Counted from the first letter of the stretch, positions 35,307 through 44,214 are shown. The stretch is DNA of 64,000 bases from Hoyosella sp. YIM 151337 (GCF_026041215.1 NZ_JAPEIQ010000006.1:326146-390145), one strand, 5' to 3'. Numbers and translations are program-made. The notes: generated from the sequence alone by a model not told the origin.

Positions 35307-36152
35307 TCAGAAAAGCTGCGCTTGTTCTGGGTGCCGTTCGGCTTCCGATCCAGCCGGCTCAATAAGCTCCGGCCCCTCGTTACGCACATGGTTGACCTTG
35401 GTACTCACCTCTCGGATCTCGATGAGACTGTCAAAATCGGCCGGAGGGTGCAGAAGCTCCTCGCCGGGCGCCGAGTCCGGTGACAGCCATGCATCCCAGC
35501 GTTCCGGCGGCATCGCGAGCGGCATCCTGTCGTGGATGCTGGTAAGCGCGCCGATCGCGTCGGTGGTCAGCACCGCACAACTGAGCAGCGGTGGCGCATC
35601 TCGATGCTCCGGGTCTCGCCACACAGACCAGACGCCGGCCACATACAGGCGCGAACCATCGCGCGGCGTCATGAAGTACGGGATTTTGGCCAGTTTCTTC
35701 TCCCCGCGGCTGTCGGAGTTCTCACCTTGTACCCACTCGTACCAGCCGTCCATGGGGATCAGGCAGCGCTTGTTCTTCATCGACGACCGGAAAGCCGGCT
35801 TTTCCGCTGCGGATTCCGCGCGGGCATTAAAGAGCAGCGGTCCCTTCTTGACTTCTTTTGACCACACCGGCACCAATCCCCACCGCATCGCGCGGATGCG
35901 CCGGCGCAGCGGCGACTCGGAGTTCGCGGACTCATCATGCCGGTCCACCACTGTCGCGATCGTCGTTGTGGGTGCCACGTTGTAGCCCACGCGAACTCGC
36001 TCGGACGGCGCGTCTGCAGCACTGGGAGCACCGCTGACAGTGCTGGTTGATCGCTCCGCCACCGCGGGGCCGCCCTGCTGGGTCTCGTCGAGGGCATCGA
36101 GTTCTGCCGCGAGCGTCGCGGGATCAGCTGTTGTCGCGTATCGGCCGCACAT
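35307..36152 (-). CDS. yedK: SRAP-family abasic-site crosslinking protein (YedK/HMCES)
   Basis: The protein has 281 residues from ATG 36150-36152, which gives the obligatory MCGRYA start; removal of Met exposes Cys2, the residue that forms the covalent link with abasic sites in single-stranded DNA. Further family features are 'VAPTTTIATV', 'MRWGLVPVWSKE', 'FNARAESAAEKPAFRSSMKNKRCLIPMDGWYEW', and the active-site HDRMPLAMPPERWDAWL. The longer open frame (to 36173) would hide Cys2 and is rejected. It lies upstream of sigH on the same strand, corresponding to Rv3226c, and is divergent from aroA across an 80-bp region with a nested inverted repeat. Confidence 0.95.
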   Translation of the reverse strand: MCGRYATTADPATLAAELDALDETQQGGPAVAERSTSTVSGAPSAADAPSERVRVGYNVAPTTTIATVVDRHDESANSESPLRRRIRAMRWGLVPVWSKEVKKGPLLFNARAESAAEKPAFRSSMKNKRCLIPMDGWYEWVQGENSDSRGEKKLAKIPYFMTPRDGSRLYVAGVWSVWRDPEHRDAPPLLSCAVLTTDAIGALTSIHDRMPLAMPPERWDAWLSPDSAPGEELLHPPADFDSLIEIREVSTKVNHVRNEGPELIEPAGSEAERHPEQAQLF

Positions 36153-36160
36153 AGCTCCAT

Positions 36161-36196
36161 GCTGACACAGCACGGCGCCTGTGCTGGAGAGTCAGC
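36161..36196. repeat. Nested inverted repeat in yedK-aroA divergent region
   Basis: Outer arms GCTGAC (36161-36166) and GTCAGC (36191-36196), inner arms CAGCAC (36168-36173) and GTGCTG (36181-36186). The position between two divergent genes suggests an operator or overlapping promoter control; no known consensus was recognised. Confidence 0.4.
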
Positions 36197-36232
36197 TGTC
36201 AGATTCACGCCTCGATGCGCAAAGATAGAGCT

Positions 36233-37525
36233 ATGACCATGTGGAGCGCTCCGACTCACCCATCCCCGATCCGTGCGACAGTCAGCATCCCTGGTTCGAA
36301 GTCGGTCACCAATCGTGCACTCATCCTTGCGGCCCTCGCTGAGGGCCGATCCACAATCCGCGGCGCCCTTCGCAGCCGCGACACCAATCTCATGATCGAT
36401 GCGCTGCGCGCCCTCGGCATCGCCATCACCGAGCACCCGAGTGATCCGTCGGTGCTGGACGTAACTCCCGGACCGATGCACGGCACCGCCGTCGATTGCG
36501 GGTTAGCCGGCACCGTCATGCGTTTCCTCCCGCCCGCTGCGGCGCTGGCACGCGGCGATGTTGATTTCGATGGTGATCCGCACGCACGCAACCGGCCGCA
36601 GCGCGTCGTGCTAGACGCGCTGCGTGCACTAGGCGCATCAATCACCGGTGATGGGCTGCCATTCACCGTGCATGGAGCTGGTGAGCTCCGCGGTGGGACA
36701 GTCGATATCGACGCGTCAGGATCATCCCAGTTCGTGTCCGGCCTGTTGCTTTCGGCCGCCCGCTTTGCCTCTGGCGTTGTGGTGCGTCATACCGGCGAGC
36801 GGGTGCCGTCAATGCCACACATCGATATGACCGTAGAGATGCTCGGGGAAGCCGGAGTCACCGTCACCCGGCCGTCCGCACGGGAGTGGGCGGTCGCGCC
36901 AGGTGCGATCAAGGCGGTTGGCTGGAATGTCGAGCCTGACCTGTCGAACGCGACACCGTTCTTGGCTGCAGCAGCGGTCACCGGCGGATCTGTGACTATC
37001 CCCCGCTGGCCGCAGCAGACCACGCAGGCAGGCGACCACATCCGGGGCATCCTGTCAGCGATGGGCGCGACAGTGCACCACGACGGCGCGTCCCTCACTG
37101 TCACCGGAGCTGAGAGGCTGCGCGGCATCGATGCCGACCTCGGTGACGCTGGAGAACTGACGCCAACTGTCGCCGCGCTCGCCGCGCTGGCGGACTCGCC
37201 GTCAGAACTGCGTAACATCGCGCATCTGCGTGGTCACGAGACTGATCGCCTGGCGGCACTAACCGCGGAAATCAATGGCCTTGGTGGTAACTGTGAAGAG
37301 ATTAGCGACGGATTACGCATCCGCCCCGCAAACCTCCACGGCGGAGTCTGGCACGCGTACGCTGACCACCGAATGGCAACAGCCGGAGCGATTATCGGGC
37401 TTCGGGTCCACGGCATCGAGGTGGATGACATCGACACAACCGCGAAGACGCTGCCCGGTTTCGCCGGTCTTTGGCAGTCGATGCTGGACGCCAGCGCCGA
37501 GGCTCCGGAAAGGGCGCCGCTCTGA
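36233..37525 (+). CDS. aroA: 3-phosphoshikimate 1-carboxyvinyltransferase (EPSP synthase)
   Basis: This 430-residue enzyme of the shikimate pathway condenses phosphoenolpyruvate and shikimate-3-phosphate. The start at ATG 36233 has a second in-frame ATG at 36239. Substrate loops are clear: [15 protein letters not shown] near residue 20, '[17 protein letters not shown]', [12 protein letters not shown] (phosphate/PEP site), '[16 protein letters not shown]', '[16 protein letters not shown]' and '[16 protein letters not shown]' near the end. All core motifs are intact. It overlaps the rsgA start, giving the aroA-rsgA pair known from Rv3227-Rv3228. Confidence 0.96.
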   Translation: MTMWSAPTHPSPIRATVSIPGSKSVTNRALILAALAEGRSTIRGALRSRDTNLMIDALRALGIAITEHPSDPSVLDVTPGPMHGTAVDCGLAGTVMRFLPPAAALARGDVDFDGDPHARNRPQRVVLDALRALGASITGDGLPFTVHGAGELRGGTVDIDASGSSQFVSGLLLSAARFASGVVVRHTGERVPSMPHIDMTVEMLGEAGVTVTRPSAREWAVAPGAIKAVGWNVEPDLSNATPFLAAAAVTGGSVTIPRWPQQTTQAGDHIRGILSAMGATVHHDGASLTVTGAERLRGIDADLGDAGELTPTVAALAALADSPSELRNIAHLRGHETDRLAALTAEINGLGGNCEEISDGLRIRPANLHGGVWHAYADHRMATAGAIIGLRVHGIEVDDIDTTAKTLPGFAGLWQSMLDASAEAPERAPL

Positions 37526-38520
37526 AACGCCGCGAATTCGACGAGTCGGACGTCCGGGTACGGCCCGGGAAACGGTCGCGTCCCCGCAGTAAGATCCGGC
37601 CCGAGCATCGAGATGCGCAGCAGGCGATGGTCATCTCCGTTGATCGCGGCCGCTGGGGCTGCGTGCTCGAGAGCGGGACCGGCCAGCTCGTCACAGCGAT
37701 GCGGGCCAGAGAGCTGGGCCGAACGCCGATCGTGGTGGGTGATCGCGTCTCGGTGGTCGGTGACCGCAGCGGCCAGCCAGGCACGCTCGCGCGAATTGTT
37801 CGCCTGGAGGAACGCAGCAGCGTCCTGCGACGCACCGCGGATGATACCGATCCTTTTGAGCGAATTGTTGTCGCGAACGCCACCCAACTGCTGATCGTCG
37901 TCGCCGCTGCCGAGCCGACGCCGCGGACCGGATTCGTCGAGCGAGCGCTGATTGCAGCCTACGCCGGAGGCATCGCGCCGATTTTGGGCGTCACGAAAGG
38001 GGATATCGCTGACGCCAGCTCTTTCGCAGCCCACTTCGCGGGCCTGGACCTGCCCATCGTCCAGTGCGGTATCGCGGATTCCCTCGAGGTCCTGAGCGAC
38101 CTGCTCGACGGCGAGATTACGGCACTGCTCGGGCATTCTGGGGTGGGCAAATCCACGCTGGTCAACAGGATTGTTCCCGATGCTGATCGCGCTACGGGCG
38201 CGGTGACAGGGGTGGGTAAAGGCCGGCACACCTCGTCACAATCCGTGGCTCTCAAGCTCCCTCGGCATGACCACTCAAGCTGGGTGATCGACACACCAGG
38301 TGTGCGCTCATTCGGTCTGGCGCACATCAGCGCCGACGATGTTCTCGATGCGTTCGCCGACCTCATGGATGCTGTCGAGGAATGCCCGCGCGGCTGCGGT
38401 CACCTTGGGGCGCCGGAAGACCCCGAATGCGCCCTCGATGAGCTCGAGAGCGCATCCTATGCGCGTGCGATGGCAGTGCGCCGCCTGCTCGCGGCCCTGC
38501 GCACAAACGAGGCGTGGTAA
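37522..38520 (+). CDS. rsgA: Ribosome small-subunit GTPase RsgA
   Basis: GTPase of about 332 residues that matures the 30S subunit. The circularly permuted GTPase order is visible: an OB-like N-terminal part, G4-like 'ILGVTKGD' before G1 GHSGVGKST, '[15 protein letters not shown]', then G3 [12 protein letters not shown]-terminal zinc knuckle follows ([16 protein letters not shown]). Start choice: after the aroA stop no ATG, GTG or TTG fits the family N-terminus. CTG 37522 overlaps the stop (CTGA) and has AAAGG eight bases upstream, while a TTG at 37471 inside aroA is the next option. Confidence 0.93.
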   Translation: MKRREFDESDVRVRPGKRSRPRSKIRPEHRDAQQAMVISVDRGRWGCVLESGTGQLVTAMRARELGRTPIVVGDRVSVVGDRSGQPGTLARIVRLEERSSVLRRTADDTDPFERIVVANATQLLIVVAAAEPTPRTGFVERALIAAYAGGIAPILGVTKGDIADASSFAAHFAGLDLPIVQCGIADSLEVLSDLLDGEITALLGHSGVGKSTLVNRIVPDADRATGAVTGVGKGRHTSSQSVALKLPRHDHSSWVIDTPGVRSFGLAHISADDVLDAFADLMDAVEECPRGCGHLGAPEDPECALDELESASYARAMAVRRLLAALRTNEAW

Positions 38521-38521
38521 T

Positions 38522-39829
38522 TCAGGCCGCTTGCAGGGCGGGTACAGACGCCGAGTTGTCCCGGTTGCGGCCCAGCAGTTTACGCAGTGAGGGCACTACA
38601 CCGCGCTGCTTCTTGGTCGCCTCGATCGCCGAGCGAAGACCACGGCGGGCCCCCGTCACCGGGTCGATACCGCCGAAGGTGTCTTTCAGACCACCGCGAA
38701 TGCGGAACTTCAATTCCGAATTTGTTTCTGGAGCGTCATCCCGGGTGCCAGTCAAGAAACGGTCCGGCAGCGCGAGCTTGAAGATCGTGCGCCACGTCTG
38801 CCAGTACATCTTCGGGAACGAACCGGTGGTGTACGGCAGGTCGTATTTCTCCGCGAGCGCCTGGACCTTGACCGAGATGTCCTTCAGACGGTTGCTCGGC
38901 AAGTCCGGGAAAAGGTGGTGCTCGATCTGGTAACAGAGGTTTCCGCTCATGAATCGCAGGATTGGCCCGGCGTCGAAGTTCGCTGAACCCAGCATCTGGC
39001 GGAGATACCACTCCGCTTGCGTCTCGTTGCGGTACTGCTCTTTTGTGAACTTTTCAGCTCCGTCTGGGAAGTGCCCGCAAAAGATGATCGCATTCGACCA
39101 GAAGTTCCGGATAAGGTTTGCTGTGGCGTTCGCTGTGAGTGTCGTCAAGAATGCCGGGCCAGTGAGCAACGGGAAGAGCAGATAGTCTTTGCCCGCCTGC
39201 TTCGCCAGTTTCTGCAGGACCTCTTTGCGGAGTTCGTCGAACTCGTCCGGATCCTTGCGTCCGGCGAGGTACTTCCCAATCTCGAGGTGCTGAATCGCCA
39301 CGCCGTACTCGAACAGTGCGGCGAGAACGAAGTTGTAGACCGGGTTCCCCAGATTGAATGGCGTCCATCGCGTATCACGCGTGACGCGAAGCAGACCATA
39401 ACCAACGTCAGGGTCTAGCCCAACGATGTTGGTGTACTTGTGATGCATGAAGTTGTGGGTTTGCTTCCAGTGTGCCGCCGGGTCACTGATGTCCCATTCC
39501 CACGTGCTGCTGTGGATTTCGGGGTCATTCATCCAGTCCCATTGACCGTGAATGACGTTGTGGCCAATCTCCATGTTCTCAACGATCTTGGCGACGCCCA
39601 GGCCGACGGTGCCCAGCACCCAGGCCGGCGGAAACCAGCTGGCGAAAAGTACAGCACGGCTTGCTATTTCAAGTGATCGCTGGAAACGGATGGTGTTACG
39701 GATGTAGCGGGCGTCACTATCGCCGCGCGACTCCTCGATTTCTGCCCGGATCTGGTCGAGTTCGCGCCCAAGCGCCTCGACGTCCTCCGCAGTGAGGTGT
39801 GCGTATTCTTTGATGTCGGTGATCGCCAT
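38522..39829 (-). CDS. desA3: Membrane acyl-CoA desaturase DesA3
   Basis: This 435-residue integral membrane diiron desaturase introduces a double bond into stearoyl-CoA in mycobacteria (Rv3229c). The histidine boxes are complete: GHNVIHG (His90, His94), HNFMHHK (His125, His129, His130) and QIEHHLFP near residue 310. Hydrophobic segments lie at about 60-80 and 215-240. ATG 39827-39829 follows AGGACGGG. The 116 bp before it hold a palindrome ACCTACG-N4-CGTAGGT plus a direct repeat. The electron-donating reductase lies immediately upstream on the same strand. Confidence 0.94.
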   Translation of the reverse strand: MAITDIKEYAHLTAEDVEALGRELDQIRAEIEESRGDSDARYIRNTIRFQRSLEIASRAVLFASWFPPAWVLGTVGLGVAKIVENMEIGHNVIHGQWDWMNDPEIHSSTWEWDISDPAAHWKQTHNFMHHKYTNIVGLDPDVGYGLLRVTRDTRWTPFNLGNPVYNFVLAALFEYGVAIQHLEIGKYLAGRKDPDEFDELRKEVLQKLAKQAGKDYLLFPLLTGPAFLTTLTANATANLIRNFWSNAIIFCGHFPDGAEKFTKEQYRNETQAEWYLRQMLGSANFDAGPILRFMSGNLCYQIEHHLFPDLPSNRLKDISVKVQALAEKYDLPYTTGSFPKMYWQTWRTIFKLALPDRFLTGTRDDAPETNSELKFRIRGGLKDTFGGIDPVTGARRGLRSAIEATKKQRGVVPSLRKLLGRNRDNSASVPALQAA

Positions 39830-39887
39830 CTGGTGCCCGTCCTAACGTGTGGAGGTTGCGTTCGACAGACGCTTCTCCCGCGTTCCT

Positions 39888-39920
39888 ACCTACGCTGTCG
39901 TAGGTTACCAAACCGTAGGT
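39888..39920. promoter_or_regulatory. Operator-like palindrome and repeat upstream of desA3
   Basis: ACCTACG (39888-39894), CTGT, CGTAGGT (39899-39905) is a perfect inverted repeat. A second CGTAGGT copy at 39914-39920 is in direct repeat at 15-base spacing. The same ACCTACG-N4-CGTAGGT stands before the reductase gene, so one regulator probably controls both. No TetR gene is adjacent. Confidence 0.6.
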
Positions 39921-39945
39921 TACGGATCGAAGATTGTGACAGGCG

Positions 39946-41067
39946 TCATAGTTCTATCGAGCAGTCCCCCGCCGCCGACGACACGCACGTTTTCACTCGT
40001 TCTCCCGGACCAGCCTCACGACCGCTGCGCAAATCCCGCAAGAAGCCGTCTTGGATCTCGGCGACGCAGGTGTGGCAGATCCCCATCCTGCAGCCGAAAG
40101 GCATCTGGACACCGGCCTTTTCTCCCGCTTCGAGCACCGTAGTCGCGCCATCAATGGTGATCGATTTGCCAGACCTGCGGAAGCGGACGGTCCCGCCCTG
40201 GCCAGCGTGCGCCGAGCGGTCGATGGTGAAACGCTCGACGTGGAGATGGTCCCCGCGCCCTTCCGCCGTGAGATGTGCCTCCACCGCATCGAGAAGCGCC
40301 TGCGGGCCGCATGCCCACACTTCCCGCTCGCGCCAGTCCGGGAAATGATCATCGAGCTGTGCTGGCGAGAACTTGCCTGCTTCGGCGGTCAACTGCAAAT
40401 GCACCCGATAGTGGGGCGATCTTTCGTACTCTGCGAGCTCCTCCCGAAACATCACCTCGCCTGCCCTCCGCGCCGAATGGACATGCGCGATGTCTGGGTG
40501 CTCGCCGCGCCGCGTCAACGTCCGCAGCATGCTGATCACCGGCGTGATACCGCTTCCAGCAGTGATAAACAGGATTTTCTCGGGCGGAGGCTCCGGAAGG
40601 GTGAAATCACCCTGCGGCGCGGCCAGACGGACGATAGTCCCTGCCCTTACGCCACCCACAAGGTGCGACGACAAATAACCCTCTGGCATCGCTTTTACGG
40701 CGATAGAAATAACGCCTTCTTCCTGGGACGGCGGCGAAACAAGCGAATACGAACGCCAGTGCCAGCGCCCGTCCACGTGCAGTCCGATACCCACGAATTG
40801 GCCCGCCTTGTAGTCGAAGCGGAAGCCCCACCCCGGTTTGATCACCAGAGTCGCCGAGTCAGCGGTCTCGGGCCGCACATTGACGACCCGGCCGCGCAGT
40901 TCACGCGCCGACCACAGCGGGTTGACGAGGTGCAGGTAATCATCCGGAATGAGCGGTGTGGTGAGCCTCGCGAAGAATCCCCGAACAGCATTGAGGCGAC
41001 GATTCCCGAGCGCGGGTACGCCCTCGATCGGCTCCTCCAGCCAGCGACCGAGATCCTTGAACTTCAT
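39946..41067 (-). CDS. Ferredoxin reductase-like electron donor of the desaturase (Rv3230c homologue)
   Basis: The protein has 373 residues from ATG 41065-41067, after GGAAGGG (the frame is open to 41100). FAD domain with RSYSLVSPP; NAD(P)H domain with 'ITAGSGITPVISMLRTL' and 'VWACGPQALLDAVEAHL'; C-terminal plant-type [2Fe-2S] domain with CRMGICHTC and a distant fourth Cys in VKTCVSSA. This is the NADPH-dependent oxidoreductase that supplies electrons to DesA3 in M. tuberculosis. Each of the two genes has its own copy of the ACCTACG-N4-CGTAGGT palindrome, suggesting independent promoters under one regulator. Confidence 0.93.
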   Translation of the reverse strand: MKFKDLGRWLEEPIEGVPALGNRRLNAVRGFFARLTTPLIPDDYLHLVNPLWSARELRGRVVNVRPETADSATLVIKPGWGFRFDYKAGQFVGIGLHVDGRWHWRSYSLVSPPSQEEGVISIAVKAMPEGYLSSHLVGGVRAGTIVRLAAPQGDFTLPEPPPEKILFITAGSGITPVISMLRTLTRRGEHPDIAHVHSARRAGEVMFREELAEYERSPHYRVHLQLTAEAGKFSPAQLDDHFPDWREREVWACGPQALLDAVEAHLTAEGRGDHLHVERFTIDRSAHAGQGGTVRFRRSGKSITIDGATTVLEAGEKAGVQMPFGCRMGICHTCVAEIQDGFLRDLRSGREAGPGERVKTCVSSAAGDCSIEL

Positions 41068-41107
41068 AGCTACCCTTCCAGCGCCATGCCTGCCCCTCAT
41101 GCGGGCT

Positions 41108-41125
41108 ACCTACGACATCGTAGGT
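41108..41125. promoter_or_regulatory. Operator-like palindrome upstream of the desaturase reductase
   Basis: ACCTACG (41108-41114), ACAT, CGTAGGT (41119-41125), identical in both arms to the site before desA3 and followed by the same TACGG. It lies 41-58 bp before the reductase ATG, where repressor binding would block transcription. Confidence 0.6.
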
Positions 41126-41202
41126 TACGGCGAAGATAGCTCTTGTGCATCAGCGGGCCGTCCTCGCCTCGACTGCACGAGGGCAACATTTATAGCGCAG
41201 CA

Positions 41203-41718
41203 CTACAGCAATTCGACCAGGAAACGCAGTTCCTGTGCGGCGTACCACGCTAGCTCGTGATCTTCAGCCTCACCGAGCAGAAATTCCGCTTCCGTATCAC
41301 CCAGATCAGCCTGGTCAATGACATCCACAGCCTGGGCTACCGCTTTCTCAGCCTCTGCGAGATCTATGTGCGCCGAAGCGACGTTCTTCATGGTGACTGC
41401 AGAGCCCACAGAAACAACCGCGTCATCCAAGTCCGGGCGCAAGCGAACCTCCCCGTCGAAATCAGCCGCGAGCACCGCGCGCCGGAAAGTGACAGGTGCA
41501 GCTTCTGCCTCTGCCTCTGCCTCTGCCGCAAGCAGCCGCAACGATGCCCGTGCGGCATCTCGCATCGCGATCTCGGCTAGTTCCTCGTCATCGCCTGAAC
41601 GAAACGCCTCCCGGAGCGCGGGCGTCACAGCGAATGCCCGCCCAGCCACCGGAAATAGTTCTCCCTCCGCGACCAGCTGATGCAGCATACGAACGGTTAC
41701 GGGAATGTAGATGCGCAT
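41203..41718 (-). CDS. DUF6912-type conserved protein (Rv3231c homologue)
   Basis: This 171-residue protein of unknown function starts at ATG 41716-41718. The N-terminus MRIYIPVTVRMLHQLVAEGE and the C-terminus 'ELAWYAAQELRFLVELL' are hallmarks of the family found beside desA3 in mycobacteria. The chain is Ala/Glu-rich; residues about 64-72 are an (AE)n run coded by four exact copies of a six-base unit (41504-41527). No membrane segment or catalytic motif is evident. It lies about 80 bp from the reductase palindrome and is on the same strand, 47 bp downstream of the WS/DGAT gene. Confidence 0.8.
   Translation of the reverse strand: MRIYIPVTVRMLHQLVAEGELFPVAGRAFAVTPALREAFRSGDDEELAEIAMRDAARASLRLLAAEAEAEAEAAPVTFRRAVLAADFDGEVRLRPDLDDAVVSVGSAVTMKNVASAHIDLAEAEKAVAQAVDVIDQADLGDTEAEFLLGEAEDHELAWYAAQELRFLVELL
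41504..41527. repeat. Four-copy hexanucleotide tandem repeat inside the DUF6912 gene
   Basis: TCTGCC repeated four times in a row, coding Ala-Glu pairs on the minus strand. Copy-number change would keep the frame and only lengthen or shorten the Ala/Glu helix. Confidence 0.85.
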
Positions 41719-41765
41719 GTTCTGCCTTTTCGCCGTGCACGTGAGTGACCTTCTCGATCACAAAT

Positions 41766-43163
41766 CTAGCTGCATGCCTCCTGCAGCTCCTCCAGAGACT
41801 CGCCGAGCATCGCCGCGAAAACGTCCACGTCCGGCATCGCACCACGATCGGCGTTGAAACCGAAGTAGATGCGCCCGTCGTAGGAGGTGACGGCGATTGA
41901 CAGCGCCTGGTTCTTGACGAGCGGCGGCACGGGGTACATCTCCGTCATTTGCACGCCCCCGGAAAACAGCGGAGATTGCGGGCCCGGCGCGTTCGTGATC
42001 ATCAGATTGAATCCGCGCTGTGAGTAGGAACTCGCGACCCGCGCACCCAGCGCATGCAGTGTGGCCGGAGCAAAACCGCTCAGTTGCACAAGCGTCCCCG
42101 CACCAACGGAGCGCCCCGACGTGGAATGCACCTCTGTCGCATGCGCAACCTGCGAGAGCCGAACCACCGGATTCGCCTCGCCTACGGGCAGATCAAGAAT
42201 GAACGACGACAGCTTCTTTCCCGCATCCGCACCGTCCGGTGCCCCCTCGAGATACACCGCCATCGGCACCAGCGCACGCACGGTCGTCGACGCTGACACG
42301 GGCTCGCCACGAGACACGAGCCAGTTGCGAAGAGCACCTGTGATCACCGACAGAACGACATCGTTAACCGTGCAACCGTAGCGCGCACGAATGCGCCGGA
42401 AATCTGACAGCATCGCCGCCGCTACCGCGAAGCGGCGGTTCCGCGAGATCGTGACGTTAAGTGGGCTGGTCGGCGCCGTGTTTGCCGCCGACCACACTGC
42501 AGAAGCGATCCGGCCGGCACCCTGTGCCACCTTGGTCACGGTCGTCGACACGTCCTTCGTTGCCAGCCGCATTGTCTCCGCCGCATCGCGCGGCCGCGAT
42601 ACGAGGTCCATCACGGCGCCCGCGAGCAACCGCGCTTCGCTGGGCTCACGTTCAGGCATCCACAATTCATCTGTCAGCTCCGCCTCACGCGGCTTCCGAT
42701 CGAAGATGACCTGACCGATCTCCATGTTTTCGACACCGTCAACGAGAGCTTCATGCGACTTGATGAAGATCGCCGCGCGCCCCTCAGAAAGCCCTTCTAC
42801 CAGGTACATTTCCCACAACGGACGAGTGCGGTCCAGTGGCCGCGAAACTAACCGTGCGATCAAGTCATGCAGCTGATTGTCATCCCCCGGCCGCGGCAAA
42901 GCTGACCGTCGCACGTGATAAGTGATGTCAAAGTCAGCGTCATCGACCCACACCGGACGCCCGAGGCCGCGAGCTACTTCACGCACCCGTTGCCGATACC
43001 GCGGCACCAGCGAGATCCGCTGCTCGACGAGATCCAGCAGCGCGTCGTATTCCAGCCCGTCTTGCGGGGTCCGGAAGACCGCAAGAGTGCCGACATGCAT
43101 CGGCGTCGTGCTGTCCTCAAGGTAATAAAACGCGGCATCCAGGTTAGACAGCTTCCTTACCAC
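41766..43163 (-). CDS. Wax ester synthase/diacylglycerol acyltransferase-family protein with altered active site
   Basis: The protein has 465 residues from GTG 43161-43163, after GGGGAGG (the frame is open to 43280). WS/DGAT features: N-terminus 'LSNLDAAFYYLEDSTTPMHVGTLAVF', 'PLWEMYLVEGL', 'LNVTISRNRRFAVAAAMLSDFRRI', 'TVNDVVLSVITGALRNWL', and the C-terminal 'NLMITNAPGPQSPLFSGG'. The catalytic motif HHxxxDG reads SHEALVDG here: the second His, thought to act as the base, is Glu. Known members esterify diacylglycerol or fatty alcohol with acyl-CoA. With this change, catalysis in the usual way is doubtful. Position corresponds to tgs3 (Rv3233c-Rv3234c). Confidence 0.9.
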   Translation of the reverse strand: MVRKLSNLDAAFYYLEDSTTPMHVGTLAVFRTPQDGLEYDALLDLVEQRISLVPRYRQRVREVARGLGRPVWVDDADFDITYHVRRSALPRPGDDNQLHDLIARLVSRPLDRTRPLWEMYLVEGLSEGRAAIFIKSHEALVDGVENMEIGQVIFDRKPREAELTDELWMPEREPSEARLLAGAVMDLVSRPRDAAETMRLATKDVSTTVTKVAQGAGRIASAVWSAANTAPTSPLNVTISRNRRFAVAAAMLSDFRRIRARYGCTVNDVVLSVITGALRNWLVSRGEPVSASTTVRALVPMAVYLEGAPDGADAGKKLSSFILDLPVGEANPVVRLSQVAHATEVHSTSGRSVGAGTLVQLSGFAPATLHALGARVASSYSQRGFNLMITNAPGPQSPLFSGGVQMTEMYPVPPLVKNQALSIAVTSYDGRIYFGFNADRGAMPDVDVFAAMLGESLEELQEACS

Positions 43164-43529
43164 CGCGTTGCCTCCCCGACTCGCGAGCTCATAACCGTTC
43201 TTCCCAACCCCAAAGCTGGCCCGCACCGTTCCGCTCCGTGCACTTCGCTTGTGACTCCCCCAACGTGGCGGTGCACGCACACCGTCACCAAGTTGCAGTC
43301 CCCTTCACACGCACTTGTCGTCATGACGCTGCACCACAGATTACCGCGTTTGGTGCAGACTATTCCGCCCGCCGGGATATTTAGGTGGTTGGCAGAAATA
43401 ACGACTTATCCGGCAAAGGGCGTGTACCACCTTCACCAGCGAGGCGGTACAATTGCGGCGCTACGGTCGCGGTCCTCTCCCCGCGGCCGGGTACACGTCA
43501 CCCCGTTCAACTGAGGAGAGGACTGCGTT
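43164..43529. other. Divergent intergenic region with inverted repeat
   Basis: No credible gene lies between the WS/DGAT and the Rv3235-type gene. CTGCACCA (43329-43336) and TGGTGCAG (43351-43358) form an 8-bp inverted repeat with a 14-base spacer, a possible operator. No promoter was clear by eye. Confidence 0.35.
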
Positions 43530-44156
43530 TTGCCGAACCACAGCCCACCCACCACGGTCGCGTGCAGCAGCGTGATAGCCAAGCCGTGCGGCAGCGAGCA
43601 GGCAGCAGAATCGAGCATCGCAAGGGGGAGAAAACCACGCGTCCCTTTATGCCCGACAGCCTGCTCTATTCGGCGCGCGCACAGCGCCGAGCCACCGGTC
43701 GGGCGGGCCGAAAGCAGCCGGAGTACCGCCGCCCGCCGTGCGTGTAACGGTACTGATCCTGGGGCCCGGAGGCCATCAGCGACTCGAAGTCCAACTCGCC
43801 AGCGCGCACAGCAGACCGAGGCGCCAGGGGGTGCGCACTCGGCCGCCACCACGGTATTCCGGCTGGCGCTCGAAGTGATCGACCGCAAACGCCCGGTTTC
43901 CCATCTCGCGCAATGCACAACGCCGCTGGTGGCCGATCACGTGGCGCTTCTCGCCCAACGCGGTCACCGTGGTCGCAGCACTGGTGAGCACCGACGACTG
44001 CTCCGGGTGCATGTTAGGGTCAGCGACAACGCGGGCGTCGAGGCTTTCTGCACGTACGAGCGCGGCGGCCGTGTTCTCGCCATGGCGGCAAGGCTCGACA
44101 CTCGCCCCGGAATACCGCCGAGCTGGGTCTGCACCACCCTTCGTCTGATCGTCTAA
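43530..44156 (+). CDS. Rv3235-family protein
   Basis: This 208-residue protein starts at TTG 43530 after AGGAGAGG. The N-terminal half is Arg/Ala/Pro/Ser-rich and likely disordered. The C-terminal about 95 residues form the conserved part: 'FRLALEVIDRKRPVSHLAQCTTPLVADHVALLAQRG' and 'LRVHVRVSDNAGVEAFCTYERGGRVLAMAARLDTR', ending 'WVCTTLRLIV'. The family is found next to secA throughout mycobacteria and relatives, usually convergent to it as here. Its function is unknown; the constant linkage to secA1 hints at a role near protein export or translation but is not proof. Confidence 0.8.
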   Translation: MPNHSPPTTVACSSVIAKPCGSEQAAESSIARGRKPRVPLCPTACSIRRAHSAEPPVGRAESSRSTAARRACNGTDPGARRPSATRSPTRQRAQQTEAPGGAHSAATTVFRLALEVIDRKRPVSHLAQCTTPLVADHVALLAQRGHRGRSTGEHRRLLRVHVRVSDNAGVEAFCTYERGGRVLAMAARLDTRPGIPPSWVCTTLRLIV

Positions 44157-44171
44157 GAGTAAGACGCGCCG

Positions 44172-44197
44172 TGCGCCCGCCTGCAAGCGGGCGCACA
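44172..44197. terminator. Stem-loop between Rv3235-type gene and secA
   Basis: GTGCGCCCGC (44172-44181), loop CTGCAA, GCGGGCGCAC (44188-44197): a 10-bp perfect GC-rich stem in the 58-bp gap between two convergent genes. No T-run on either side; probably bidirectional. Confidence 0.6.
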
Positions 44198-44214
44198 GTG
44201 AGTCCTACCGCATT

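Noticed and set aside
40051-41139. 362-residue plus-strand frame
   Set aside because: Antisense to the desaturase reductase; the real gene shows FAD, NAD(P) and [2Fe-2S] motifs.
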